Assembly (NCBI GenBank): GCA_051453625.1
Contig: JBOZIK010000001.1
Location: forward strand, 50,553,075-50,617,074
Length of the DNA stretch: 64,000 bases
Direction: 5' to 3'
From: Welwitschia mirabilis
Lineage: Eukaryota > Gnetophyta > Gnetopsida > Welwitschiales
In this document: piece after piece, positions 11,446 to 23,489 of the stretch
Numbering within the stretch: position 1 is the stretch's first letter
How the letters are laid out: each line of letters starts with the position of its first letter
Notes under the pieces: generated by a model
Seen by the model: only the letters and a program-made list of their open reading frames with translations
What the model was told of the DNA's origin: nothing
Databases searched by the model: none
Position numbers and translations under genes: made by a program

Positions 11446-11639
11446 GTGTAATTCATTCATTGAAAGATCATTACACTAATTGATGATAGTGTGTAGGCAA
11501 GGTAAAGGAAAAAGGGTCAATTAGGCTTAGATAAACTTATAGCAGGTGTAGATTTCAAGTATTATTTGATCTTATCAGAAGCCTTTGGTAATTTTCATCC
11601 CATTTGAATTGGTTGTCTTTCTTTATTAGATGTATAAAA

Positions 11640-12400
11640 GATTCACATCAATCTGTTAAAGTTGAAATGAATCAATGTATATTTTGTAGTCTATATTAGA
11701 GGCCACAAAATTATTTCAAATTACATAGTGATGCATTTTAGTAATTGCTTTGATCTTTTTTGGATCAGTTTCTATTTCTCATTTTAAAACCATAAAGCCT
11801 AAAAGATTTACTAATGATTCACCAAAAACACATTTCTTCAGGTTGAGTTAGAAATTATATTGTCTTGCTTGCTTGAAGAGTTATTTCAAATAAGTTGGAT
11901 GATCATCTATTATTTTTAATTTCACTATAATATTATCAAAATAATCTTCTATGTTCTAATGTATCAAGTTATGAAATATATATGTCATTACTTATTGTTA
12001 TGTTGTACTAGCATTTTTTAGTTCAAAAGGCATCATAACATAATAAAAGAATCCTTAGGTTATTATAAAGATAGTTTGTTGTTGATCTTTAGGATTAATA
12101 AGTATCTGATTATAACCTAAATAATCATCCATGAATGTTAAAAGCTCATAACCAGTTGTGTTATCTAGTAGATTATTGATATTCAATAAAGGATAATCAT
12201 CTTTTAGAGTTATCTTATTTAAGTCTCAGTAATCGATACAAATTCTAATTTAACCATTCTTCTTTGAAACAACTACCATGTTTGATAACTAATCTGAGTA
12301 GTCAACTGGTCTAATAAAGCCTATAGTTAAAAGATGTTTCAAGTCTTCTTTTACATTAGTTCAAAGCGAGGATTAAGTTTTCTAACTTTCCATTTCACTT
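11640..12400 (-). pseudogene. Ty3/gypsy reverse transcriptase, Tat type, decayed
   Basis: The minus strand shows LLTIGFIRPVDYSD, MVVVSKKNG.IRICIDY.DL, NKITLKDDYPLLNINNLLDN, TTGYELLTFMDDYLGYNQ, FFYYVMMPFELKNAST, then EDYFDNIIVKLK at the active site and LNLKKCVFGESLVNLLGFMV. This is an unmistakable gypsy RT. The catalytic YVDD box reads YFDN, and the FITPWG motif has a stop in place of Trp, so it cannot be functional. Arg and Trp positions are often stops, consistent with C-to-T decay. Confidence 0.85.
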
Positions 12401-13440
12401 GAGTTAAATTTGATTTAAAAATGATGTTATGCATAATACTTAATTTATCAATGCCTAGCATATCCTTATAGTACCAAGTGAATGTGAATTGAGGTCTGAT
12501 TTAGCTTCTTGTAATAAATTTTAATTAATTTTAAGTGACATTTTTTAATCATTAGGATCTATTAAAAATGATATGTTTCGATGTCTTGTTGTTTTGCTAA
12601 AGATGATTTCACATTTTGAAAGTTTATTTTTTTATAAGCTTTAGTGTTTTTAGTTATTTGTTTTTCATTTAGATAAATAGATGATTTTTCTAGAGATCTA
12701 CTATAGTTAAAATAGATAAAACTAAAATTAACATACCTTTTGAGAAGTTGACTAGCTAAAGTAATGCATAAGGGTGACTTCAATTGACCTTTCATTTTGG
12801 CATCCTATGAAGATAAAGATTGAAATGAAAACTAATGATTAAAGTTTTAAGCTAAAAGGAAATAAGAATGGACTACTTATAACTAATGAGTTAAAAAATA
12901 TGAAACATTAAAAACATATTCTTATTTTTTTAAATAAAGATTTATGTGGAGGAAAATGATCATGAGCTAATAGGAAAATCATCTAAAAGGAATGGAGTAC
13001 ATATTAAATCCAAGAATTGTGCATTAGGAATTTGTGGAACCTTAAGTTTATAAGGATATACAAGATCATGTTTAAAGTATAAAAATGAAATGATTCAATT
13101 TTCTAGAATTCAAGGTGATGATGAGGAAGACGCTTGAGATTGTACCTTGACATTTGCCATTGTATGATTTCTTTCTAGTGGCAGTGAGATCTTTAATCTG
13201 ATAAATTTGAGATTTTAATGGAATAACAAAATAATTGTTCCTGTATCCATGATCCAAGAATAATCTAGAAGTAAATTAAACACTAAAACATTGTCAATCA
13301 CATGGAATTTTATGTCCTTAACCTTTTGAGTAATGTTAACTAATAAGATGATTATTCCCTTGGATTTGTCTTCATGATCATTAAAGCCTTTAATAGTTAT
13401 ATACTCTTCTTTGAATCTATAGATGTTGTAGGTTGAGTTT
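12400..13440 (-). other. Pol spacer between protease and RT, no motif seen
   Basis: This is about 1 kb of minus-strand sequence between the protease remnant and RT. It contains short open frames (12562-12795 and 13072-13257) without recognisable motifs. In related elements this interval is a variable polyprotein linker. I see nothing else in it. Confidence 0.4.
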
Positions 13441-13560
13441 ATCTAGGTACAATTATCCAATAATATTTAATTTAGTGCTATAATTGACAAAGGCCCTAGC
13501 TACTTTAGTAGGTCTAATGTTTACTAAAACATAAGATGGTTTAGTGATTATAGTTTTTCG
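13440..13560 (-). pseudogene. Retroelement aspartic protease remnant
   Basis: The minus strand gives KPSYVLVNIRPTKVARAFVN followed by YSTKLNIIG. It aligns with the Tat/Athila protease active-site segment RVLVDxGASxNIxP: the catalytic Asp reads Asn and the Gly reads Ser. It is placed correctly between gag and RT. The match is short, so the call rests mainly on position. Confidence 0.5.
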
Positions 13561-14589
13561 AGAAGTGGATGAAATTTCATTAGGTTGAAATTGGATGAAT
13601 TCATAATACTCATTATTTTTCTAAATATCTACTTGTTTTAAAGCAGGTTATTGTTTTAGAGGTATTTTTGGTATTAAGTTCTCTTCGCATAGTCTTTTAA
13701 AGGCTTGTCTATAAGGCTCAGAGTTTTTAATCAATGAGGAAATATAGTACTATTCTTTCTCAACTTTAGAGGTATGTAATTATTATTGAATATTTGGTCA
13801 AGGGGTGGATCAACTTTAAGTGTCTTCTATCTGAATTAATTATTGTAGCTTTTATTTGTTCTCTTGAATGATTTATTCTAATGATTTCGATGGTTGATCT
13901 TGGATTTTCATAAGGAGTGTTATCATCTTGAACTACCACATTTCATTGTGATTGTGATGTAGAGGCTTGAGTTAGAAAATGATTTTTATAAATCTCAATC
14001 CATTCATTTGCATCTATGAGGATTATGTAAAACTTAATGTCCTTTTTATTTTCAATGATATCTTAAACAATGTATTTCAAACTAAAATAGTTTTGATGGT
14101 GATTTCCCCTAATCCTAGGGTATTCACAATACTTCGAATCATCATAGATCTTAGGTTTTAATGCATTCATGTCTTTTTCCTTAATCAAAAATATTTGGAT
14201 TGCCCCCTTTTGTAGTAAAATTACAAGGATCTTTGTCAATGGTATTTCTAGCCTAATGAAGTTTTCCTTAGGTATTTGAATTAGGATTTGGTATTGGGAC
14301 CAATTTTGGTCTGATTTTGAGTGGCAGAAGGTTATTGTTATGTTTGAAGCTATTAATGAAGTTGTTGTAGTTATTATAAATTTTGTACTTGTTGAGAGCT
14401 TTGTAGTTGTTGAAGAGGTAGATAATAAAATTATTCTATAATTGGTTGAGATGGAAAAGTATGTTGAGGAAAAGAAGGTTGTGGTTGAATTTGTTGTACT
14501 ATTAGACTAGTGATTGGTTGAGGTGAATAACTTGGTTAAGAAGGTTGATTGACTACTGCTACATTATTTGAATTGTGTGCTTTATTGTT
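13561..14589 (-). other. Gag-protease linker region, low complexity
   Basis: This is a spacer between gag and protease remnants on the minus strand. Around 14330-14560 it is built of repeated GTTGTTGTAG-like words, which on the minus strand would encode a Thr/Asn/Gln/Pro-rich linker. It has many stops and no recognisable domain. Confidence 0.35.
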
Positions 14590-14909
14590 GTTGTTTTCTT
14601 TTCTTGTCAATTCATCTTGTGAAGTATTACCATATTTAATGGCATCATTTCTCTACCTATAACTTTGATTCTTTTTGCTAATGTAATAAATTATTTGAAT
14701 GTTTTAAATGCTTACATTCTAATATGTTTAGAGTCATGTGGAATGAATAATTTAATAAAGAGATATGCCATATCAGAGTCTGCTATAGGGGTTTTTAACT
14801 ACAAGGAACTAACCCTCCATCATCATGCATATTCTTGAATGGTTTTTATAAATTATTGTTTCATTATTATTAATGTGTCTAAAGTCATTTGTTTTATAAT
14901 GTTGTACAA
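14590..14909 (-). pseudogene. Gag, C-terminal part of capsid-like domain
   Basis: The minus strand reads TIQEYA...WRVSSL.LKTPIADSD, MAYLFIKLFIPHDSKHI, then FITLAKRIKVIGREM. This follows the retrotransposon gag pattern xFxEYAxRWRxLAxxVxPPxxExEMxxxFIxTLxxxY followed by GExIExxIKxG. Several stops interrupt it. It runs into an 874-N gap on its N-terminal side. Confidence 0.6.
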
Positions 14910-15783
14910 NNNNNNNNNNNNNNNNNNNNNNNNNNNNNNNNNNNNNNNNNNNNNNNNNNNNNNNNNNNNNNNNNNNNNNNNNNNNNNNNNNNNNNNNNNN
15001 NNNNNNNNNNNNNNNNNNNNNNNNNNNNNNNNNNNNNNNNNNNNNNNNNNNNNNNNNNNNNNNNNNNNNNNNNNNNNNNNNNNNNNNNNNNNNNNNNNNN
15101 NNNNNNNNNNNNNNNNNNNNNNNNNNNNNNNNNNNNNNNNNNNNNNNNNNNNNNNNNNNNNNNNNNNNNNNNNNNNNNNNNNNNNNNNNNNNNNNNNNNN
15201 NNNNNNNNNNNNNNNNNNNNNNNNNNNNNNNNNNNNNNNNNNNNNNNNNNNNNNNNNNNNNNNNNNNNNNNNNNNNNNNNNNNNNNNNNNNNNNNNNNNN
15301 NNNNNNNNNNNNNNNNNNNNNNNNNNNNNNNNNNNNNNNNNNNNNNNNNNNNNNNNNNNNNNNNNNNNNNNNNNNNNNNNNNNNNNNNNNNNNNNNNNNN
15401 NNNNNNNNNNNNNNNNNNNNNNNNNNNNNNNNNNNNNNNNNNNNNNNNNNNNNNNNNNNNNNNNNNNNNNNNNNNNNNNNNNNNNNNNNNNNNNNNNNNN
15501 NNNNNNNNNNNNNNNNNNNNNNNNNNNNNNNNNNNNNNNNNNNNNNNNNNNNNNNNNNNNNNNNNNNNNNNNNNNNNNNNNNNNNNNNNNNNNNNNNNNN
15601 NNNNNNNNNNNNNNNNNNNNNNNNNNNNNNNNNNNNNNNNNNNNNNNNNNNNNNNNNNNNNNNNNNNNNNNNNNNNNNNNNNNNNNNNNNNNNNNNNNNN
15701 NNNNNNNNNNNNNNNNNNNNNNNNNNNNNNNNNNNNNNNNNNNNNNNNNNNNNNNNNNNNNNNNNNNNNNNNNNNNNNNNNNN

Positions 15784-16082
15784 CCTAAATTTATCTTTCT
15801 GTTTTTGGGATTGAAATAAATTCAAGATAAAGGAACATTGAATCAGATGATTTTGAAATAAATATGCCTGTATTTCTCAAACATTTGTGAAGTATAATTT
15901 TAAATAGAAACTTTGAAAGAAGTAAATAAAATAATTCATCATGACCAAATTTGAAATATTGTATTATATATTATTTGATTTAGTGATCCATCTTTGAAAA
16001 ATAAAGAACTATTTGAATTTCTAAATTTAAGTGGATAAATATTTAGATACTAAATTATTCAAATGTAAATGATGGGAATGAC
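15784..16082. other. A+T-rich spacer, nothing recognised
   Basis: About 300 bases lie between the 874-N gap and the start of the first 3.7-kb repeat copy. No frame, motif or repeat is recognised. Confidence 0.4.
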
Positions 16083-16839
16083 AATTCTATGATAAGAGCA
16101 TCTTATTAGGAAAGGAAGTACATATATTTTTTAATATTTTTAACATCATTCCAAATGAAACACATTTTTCATAAGTAACAATCTATGAGAGTGTTAAAAA
16201 CTTTAATTTGCTACAATCAATTTAAAAATAAATAAACTACAACATAAAAGGTAAGAGTTTTTCTCTTTTTTTTGAAATGTCAGATAGAAAATATGAGATA
16301 AAACCTAGGATAAATGTGAATGATTTATCTTGCCTTTACCCTTCAACGTGATCTACTTCTATTTTATGTCATAGATGTTTTCTCTTTGATGACACTATTT
16401 CTTAGCATTTGTTGCATCGATGCTTCTCTTTCTGATGAATCCACTTACTCTTTATGATGATCATGTTGCATCATCCTTTTCTGCCATTATGCCATTTTAA
16501 CGATGATGTTCTTGTGTTTGCTGTTATTCACTTTGACACTATCCTGATCTTACCTTTGATGTGCCTTACTCTCTGTTATGCTTTTTTGCTATGCTCTCTA
16601 GTATTTTCTAGCATTTCACTTACCATTTTCCTGATTTTTATTTTTTATAAAATTATGTCATCTCCTTGGTATTGTTGCCTTTTATTTTTTCTTCTTCTCC
16701 TATTCTATTACCATCCTCTTATATTTTATGTCATGATCCCTGTTATCCTGCCTACATTTTTCTATACATTCCATTTAAACCAATTGTTATGATCACTAGA
16801 AAAAGGTAAATAATCAATGAGAAGAAATTGGGAGGTAAA

Positions 16840-17720
16840 GTGACATGGCCAGTGTAAGAATCATACAATTTTATTTATTGTAATTCTTTCCTTCTGCAAC
16901 ATGATGTATTCCCTTACTATTAAAGTAACTTCTATAGATTTTATAAAAATATTTTCCTTGTACTGCATCAGCTGTCTTTGAATCCATACATACCACTTGT
17001 TCTAAAGCATCATTTTTGAGTTTTGGGAAAACAAGAATTTTTTGAAAATCGTTTGATTTCTTAGGTTTATTTGAGGCCTCATTTTCATCTAGAGGCATCA
17101 TAGTAATGCCTAATTTCATCTCAAATATCATTTTCATCTACACGGAAAGATGCACGACCTTGGATTTTTGTAGAACTTCCATCAATAAAGAAAAAATCCA
17201 TCAGACATGAAACAAATATAGAATCCAACTTAAGCAAGTATTATTGGTATTGATGAAGCAGATGGTAGCAAAGGCTAATACTATAAATGATGGTTTGCTT
17301 CTACAAATAAAGGAAAAGAATCTTGTTTACTTCATCATTTGATTCCTAACCTCCCTTTAAAATTTTAGTCATTTCAATAATGACTTCCTCTCTTTTTGCT
17401 GCTACCTCCTCCACCATAATTTGGCTTCTTAACTTAGTCAAGTTTGCCTCTAGGAACTCTGGCTTTAAGATGATATCATTTAATTAGCATAGAGTTGGAA
17501 TTTCCCCTTGCCTCTTTTCAAGATCAAATCATGGTAGTCTAAAAATAGTTTACATGACCAAACTAGAGACTTGGTGCTAATTCAATTGATACTTTACTTC
17601 TAAAGATTTTCTCTAGTCTAGGAAAAGAAGAAAATTTAATCTCTAGCAGTTCATTGTTATTTGATCTTATTTCTAATTTTTTTATTTTTTTCTTTAATAT
17701 GCCTTGTCTCTATTGGTAAA
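16840..17720 (-). pseudogene. Unrecognised protein fragment, copy 1
   Basis: The minus strand is protein-like: an 88-codon open stretch (16871-17137) includes FEMKLGITMMPLDENEASNK, FQKILVFPKLKNDALEQVV and SYFNSKGIHHVAEGKNYNK. Upstream, another frame gives PWFDLEKRQGEIPTLC and, near 17700, a charged helical segment (ETRHIKEKNKKIRNK). The copy at 21700-22600 has matching segments. I do not recognise the family. Stops and frame changes show it is not functional. Confidence 0.45.
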
Positions 17721-17871
17721 TTCCCTTCTTCTTCTTGGCCCATGCTACCTTTTTTGTTTTTTTACAATGAATTGCCTTTGCATTATGATATTTCTTGTGT
17801 AACCTCTATCCAATTACATTGCTAATTCATCCTCTAATGTGTCTTTGTATCACTATTAATTCCACAAGTTA

Positions 17872-18093
17872 GTGTGTATCCACAAGTTCAGGATTGTAAC
17901 ATATTTAACCTTCATAGTGGGATTCACATTTCTTATGGCTATGAATAGTATTAATGTGGGATCTACAACTGATGAAGTTGATATGGAAAAAGCATTAATG
18001 AGAAAGGAATGTAAAGGAGATAAGAAGCAACTCAAATTTGAAGGATTTAAAAGCCATAATCCTCACATATTTGTCCTCTTTACTGAGTTTTAA
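17872..18093 (+). pseudogene. Short ORF with membrane segment, copy 1
   Basis: This is a 73-codon open frame with a hydrophobic stretch (YLTFIVGFTFLMAMN, about residues 11-25) followed by a charged part (EVDMEKALMRKECKGDKKQL). It is conserved in length in the second copy (22756-22977). It may be an upstream piece of the plus-strand AAA-ATPase gene, but nothing ties it to that family directly. Function unknown. Confidence 0.35.
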
Positions 18094-18599
18094 AATGATT
18101 TTCCCAAGTTTTATTAGATGAAAGGGCATTAATCTGTCCACTATATTTTGGCATGATGTCCTTGCATTACTATTTTGCAGCAAAAGTGTATTTTTACAAT
18201 CTAGTGAATATCCTATCTTAAGTAACTCATGAATCTTCTGTGATAAATAAAAATATAGGACTTTCCTTATGTACTTTGAGATGGTGTTTTATTTGCCACC
18301 TGGTGAAGAAGTAGCTAAAGTATGACCCTCAAAGCTTTAGGAAAGAGATGTAAAAGAATTGGAAGATATCCTTTATCATTTTCTCTATTTTATACCCATT
18401 CATACATGTAAGCTCTTTTTCTTGGAAGTGGAAGAAAGGAGAGAACACACTATGGAAAATATTTCCCTACTAATAATGCATTGTAGTTGTTATTTTATTA
18501 TTGTTATTATTAAAATCAAGTAGGGTATAACAGATGCATCCTTTGTGTGAAGTTTGTCTAGATCACTAATACATTTTGTGATCATGGTTTCTACCACTT

Positions 18600-19460
18600 C
18601 ATATGCATTATAATATTATGTACAATAAAAGGAAGTGGGTTTTATTGGTTATAAGTTTTCAATTACCTCTTAGGTGTAACCTTTATCAACTAATTTTGGA
18701 TGTTTCTACACATCTTGGATCAAAGGTAAATGAGAGTGATGGTAATTCAGAAATGATTTTGATATTGCATTTACTCAAAATTTGATACTTATGCAACTTG
18801 ATAAATATGTTTGGAAAAACTCTGAGATTGACTGGAGAACTGATAACAAAGAAATATTAACTGAGAAGGTACATGAGGATGATGATGTTTGCATTATTAT
18901 TTTTGAACCATTAATTATTTCAATCAATGTAGAAACTAAGTTTCTAAAGACAATCTCTTTTAGTGAAAAGGAACTTAATGCTATCATATTAGCATTAAGA
19001 GACATGCATTGAAATATTTTTTTTTGTTTTTTTTTTTTGATGACATTGATGCCATTGCTATAGCTTGTGAAAATGAGATGAATGAAGTCACTAGGTGAAT
19101 ATTATTAGTTCTCTTATATTTGATTGATGGTTTTGAATAAGAGAAAAGATTTGTTGTGAATGCAGCAACAAATAGGTGGCAGAACCTTTACCCTACTCTC
19201 ATTAGCCAATTTGATTTCTCAATTAGATTAGATCTTCCTAATTATCAAACCCACTAGGAGAGTATTTCTTAGTATGAATAGTATTTAAACAAGATAAATC
19301 TTGAGACACTTATCGATCTTATAGATGGAATGTAAGGCCATGATTTGAAAGACATTTGCTAGCAAGCTGAGGATCGTTAGGCTTTAAAGCTGATCAAAGA
19401 TCAAGTAGGTAAATAAATAGTTATTGGACTTTCACTAATTCATGAATACATAGAAGGTGC
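18600..19460 (+). pseudogene. AAA-ATPase gene fragment, copy 1
   Basis: From about 18782 the plus strand reads EDDDVCIIIFEPLIISINVE, then ETKFLKTISFSEKELNAI. From 19030 it reads FFDDIDAIAIACENEMNEVT (Walker B-like, family DEIDAIA), LLVLLYLIDGFE, VNAATNRWQNLYPTLISQFD (sensor-1 and arginine-finger region; Arg reads Gln), LETLIDLIDGM.GHDLKDIC and QAE (C-terminal lid), and LSLIHEYIEGAKK. These are the second half of a AAA ATPase domain. The Walker A part that should precede Walker B by about 50-60 residues is absent, and stops are frequent. The exact AAA subfamily is not assigned. Confidence 0.7.
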
Positions 19461-19835
19461 TAAAAAGTAGAAACAAAACATTCTTAAATGACATCATGAT
19501 GATAAGTTTAGTTTAGAGGATCAAAAATCGTGCTAAGCCACAAATGCAAAAGTGGAAATCTATTTTAGTCTAGAGATCATAATAGATCATCATGATTTCG
19601 TACAAATGGTAGATTAATTGAACATGATATCAAAAAAGGGAATTGTTTGTTGTTTAGAATTCTACATTCAAAGGTTCTATTTCTAATGTAATTTATTGAA
19701 AAATTCTTATGACCCTTATATTTTTCCATCTATCATATATCCTTCAGCTAATATATCACGGTTCCCATTCCACACTTATGTGGTCAAAATAAGCCTCTAT
19801 AGTTTTTGCTTCTAATAAAGATAAATAATTCAGGC

Positions 19836-20910
19836 TGGGAAATATAATATTATCAATATAACAGTGGTAAAAAATATAAAATTCCTATATTGTAGTTGCC
19901 CCTTTTTTAACATGGGATGAATAAATGAATCTCATGTCAAAAAATAAAAGATAACTGAACATGTATCTTAACCAAGGTTTTATTTTTTCATATGAAAGTC
20001 ATTTCACTATAAGCAAAGATCCAAAATAATAAAAAAGTAACCCAAGGAAGTAATGATACAAACACAATGCAAATAAAATTTAGATGTGCATTGATAAAAA
20101 TGGTAAATGCATCATGTGTGATTATGAAAGATTATAAACAAGTATTAAATGAAGTGAAAAGAATGTATTTGATTGAATAAAAACAAAGGTAAACTAAGAC
20201 AACTTTGTGGCAAATACAAAATGATAAAATGAAAAATAAAAGAAGTGGGTAATAGAAGTTGTAATGATGGACAGATTATGAATGAAATAATAAAAAAAAT
20301 AATAAATAAAAATACACAGTTAATTGAAGTAAAAGTAAATCAAAATGATTATGTAAGAGATGGAAGATAATCTAATGGAAGAGAAAATAAGTGAGACTAA
20401 TGATCAAGGAAAATCATATGATAAAAGGAGTCTGGGTACTAATAGGTAATGAATTAACTAAAGAGTGGAAATAATCTTGAATAAATTTAGAGCAAATACA
20501 AGAGATGAATTTGAGATAATTAATTGTAACTACTAGGAAAAGACCAGGTGAAAATGGATAAATAAATACATAAAGAAGATTGATACAATATATCTAAATG
20601 CCAACCTAGCAATGTCTATTGCTATAGATCATAAATTATCCAATGTCATTAATGATGATCTAATGCTAAATATCACAGAGTATCATGTGATTAGGACAAT
20701 GATTATGATGATGTCTATAGTTATTTTGTGAAGTATTAATATCGGGATGGACTATAATACAATCCAATCATTGGCTAAGAAAGTAGATGAGACCTTTACA
20801 ACTTACTATCTAATAATGAATATGTTCAAAATGCTTGCAAAGCCATAGCTTTGGAGTCATGAAAAATTAAGTCAATGAAATTTTTAGAGAACACCATACA
20901 CCATGGTGAG
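19836..20910. other. A+T-rich spacer between repeat copies
   Basis: About 1.1 kb lies between the end of copy 1 and a 100-N gap (20911-21010). It is rich in ATAAAATGAA-like words with no frame longer than chance and no domain motif. It is not repeated elsewhere in the window as far as I can see. Confidence 0.4.
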
Positions 20911-21699
20911 NNNNNNNNNNNNNNNNNNNNNNNNNNNNNNNNNNNNNNNNNNNNNNNNNNNNNNNNNNNNNNNNNNNNNNNNNNNNNNNNNNNNNNNNNN
21001 NNNNNNNNNNTGATAATTTTATGACAAGAGTATCTTGTTAAGAAAAGGAAGTATATACATTTTTTTAATATCTTTGACATCATTCCAAATGAAACATGCT
21101 TTTCACAAAATGACAATTTACAAGAGTATTAACAACTTTAATTTGATACAATCTTTTTTTTTGAAATGCTAAATAGAAAATATAAGATAAAACATAAGCT
21201 AAATGTGGATGAGATGTCTTTCCTTTCCCCTTTGATGTGATCTACTTCTATTCTATGTTATAGACATTATCTCTTTGATGATGTTATTTTCTAGCATTTG
21301 CTACATCAATGCTTCTCTTTCTGATGAATCTGCTGACTTTTTATACTGATCACATTGCATCATTCTGTTTTAGCATTGTGCTATTTTTACAATGATATTC
21401 TTATATTTGCTAGTGTTCTCTCTGATACTGTCTTGATCTTGCCTCTAATGTTCCTTACTCTCTGTTGCGTGTTTTTGCTATGCTCTCTAGTATTTGCCAG
21501 TGTTCCACTCACTATTCCTTAGTGTTAATTATTTCTAATCTTCTACCATCTCCTTGTTGTTGTCTTTTGCTTTTTATTCTTCCCCTATTCTATTACCATC
21601 CTCTTATATTCTGTGCTGTGATCCTTGTTATGTTATCTACATTTTTCTATACATTCCATTTAGACCAATTCTTATAATTACTAGAAAAAGGCAAATAAT

Positions 21700-22600
21700 T
21701 GATGAGAATAAATTGGAAGGCAAAGTGACATGGCTACCGTAAGAATTGCATAATTTGATTTATCATAATCCTTTTCTTCTATAACATGACGTGTTCCCTT
21801 CCTATTGAAATGACTTTCATAGATTTTATTAAAATCTTTTACTTGTTCTTCATTAGATGTCTTAGAATTAATACTTACCACTTATTCTAAAGCATTGCTT
21901 TTGAGTTCTAGAAAAATAAAGAGTTTTTGAAAATATTTTAGTTTCTTAGATTTATTTGAGTCCTCAATTTCATCTAGAGGCATTAGAGTAATGCCTGATT
22001 TCATCTCAAATATCATTTTCATTTGCATGGAGCAATGCGTAACCCTAGCTTCTTACAAGATTTTCATTAATGAAGAGAAAATATGTCAGACATGAAATGG
22101 ATATAGAATCCAACTTAAGAAAGTGTTATTGGTATCAATGAAGCACATGGTAGCAGGGGTCAATGCTATAAATGATGCTTTACTTTTATAAATAAAGGAT
22201 AATAAGCATGTTTACTTCATCATTACACTCTTAACCTTCATTTAAAATTTTAGTCATTTGAGTAATGGCTTTTTCTCTCTCCACTGCTACCTCCTCCACT
22301 GTGATTCAACTTCCTAACTCAGTTAAGTTTGCCTAAAGAAGCTCTGGCTTTAGGATGATACCATTTAATCAGCATAGAGTTGGAATTTCCACCTGCTTCT
22401 TTTTAAGATCAAATTATGGTTGTTTAAAAATAGTTTGCAGGATAAATTAGACTTGATGCTAACTCGCTTGATACTTTTCTTCCAAAGATTTTCTCTAGTT
22501 TGGGAAAAGAAGGAAATTTGATCTCTAACAGTTTATTGTTATTCAACCTTGTTTCCAATTTCTTTTCTTTTTCTTTGATATGCCTTATCTCTATTGCTAA
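21700..22600 (-). pseudogene. Unrecognised protein fragment, copy 2
   Basis: This matches 16840-17720. The minus strand shows KKLETRLNNNKLLEIKF-like and FPSFPKLEKIFGRKVSS segments (about 22440-22580), FEMKSGITLMPLDEIEDSNK near 21980, and a 66-codon frame (21681-21881) with SHFNRKGTRHVIEEKDYDK followed by a hydrophobic YAILTVAMSLCLPIYSHQ. Combining the two copies suggests a soluble, charged N-terminal part and a membrane-like C-terminal part. No family recognised. Confidence 0.45.
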
Positions 22601-22755
22601 ATGGCCGCCTTCTCCCTGGCTTGCACTGCCGTTTGTTTTTTTCTCTTTTTAATGAATTTCCTTTGCATTGTAATCTTTCTTTTATAACCTCTTTCTGATT
22701 CCAATGCCAATTAATTCTCTATTCTTTTTTGTATCACTGCCAATTTCAAAAGTGA

Positions 22756-22977
22756 GTGTGTATCCACAAGTTTGAGATTGTAACATCTCTAATCTTCATA
22801 GTGGGATTCACACTCCTTGTGGTTATGAATAGTACTGATGTGAAACCTATAACTGACAAAGTTGACATGGGGAAATCATTGAAGAGAAAGAAATGTAGAT
22901 GCATTGAGAAGCAACTCAAATTCAAAAGATTTGGGATACATAATCCTCATGTATTTGTCTTCTTCATTGATTTTTAA
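22756..22977 (+). pseudogene. Short ORF with membrane segment, copy 2
   Basis: This is a 73-codon frame equal in length to 17872-18093. It has a hydrophobic SLIFIVGFTLLVVMNS followed by DKVDMGKSLKRKKCR. Equal length in two diverged copies is notable but could be chance. Function unknown. Confidence 0.35.
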
Positions 22978-23489
22978 AATGATTTTTCCAATTTTTCTTA
23001 GATAGAATGGAATCAATCTATCCACTGTATTTTGGCATGATGTCCTTGCATTTCTATGTTATAGAGAAAGTGTATTTTTAAATTCTAGTGAATCTCTTAT
23101 TTTAAGAGGCTTATGACTCTACTATGGTAAATAAAAAGAGAGGAATTCCCTACGTACTTTGGAAGCATGTTTTATTTGCTGCTTGATAGAGAAGTAGCCT
23201 AGGTGTAGTCCTCAAAGATTTAAGAAAGGGATCTAAAAGAAGTGGAAGATGTCCTTGATCTTTTTTTCTATATTAAAATCATTCATACATATAAGCTCTT
23301 ATTCTTGGAAGTGGAAAAAAGGATAGAACCCACTTTGGAAAATATTTTCCTACTAATGATGCATTACAGTTGTTATTTTGTTATTATTATTATTAAAACT
23401 AAGTAGGGTATAACAGATGCATCCTCTATGTGAAGTTTGTCTAGATTACCAATACATTTTGTGATCATATTTTCTACCACTTCATATGC

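Larger units (their letters stand above)
16083..19835 (+). repeat. 3.7-kb direct repeat, copy 1 (gene-fragment segment)
   Basis: This is homologous along its whole length to 21011-24712 in the same orientation (offset about 4.88-4.93 kb). Anchors are TAACATCATTCCAAATGAAA at about 16141 and GTTCCCATTCC near 19760. It contains a divergent pair of coding remnants: an unknown gene on minus (16840-17720) and AAA-ATPase pieces on plus (18600-19460). No terminal inverted repeats, target-site duplication or Helitron end could be identified, so I cannot say how it moved or duplicated. Confidence 0.7.

Noticed and set aside
13979-14161. 60-codon plus-strand ORF
   Set aside because: It lies opposite the minus-strand gag-protease linker and has no motif; it is most likely a shadow.
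14809-15825. Long open frames across the 874-N gap
   Set aside because: They are open only because Ns contain no stops. The same applies to frames over the gaps at 39592, 41020, 44974, 51803 and 60773.
16454-16792. 112-codon hydrophobic plus-strand ORF, with a counterpart at 21465-21677
   Set aside because: The sequence is T-rich, which makes Leu/Phe/Ile-rich frames by composition. The two copies do not keep the same frame or length, and no motif is visible.
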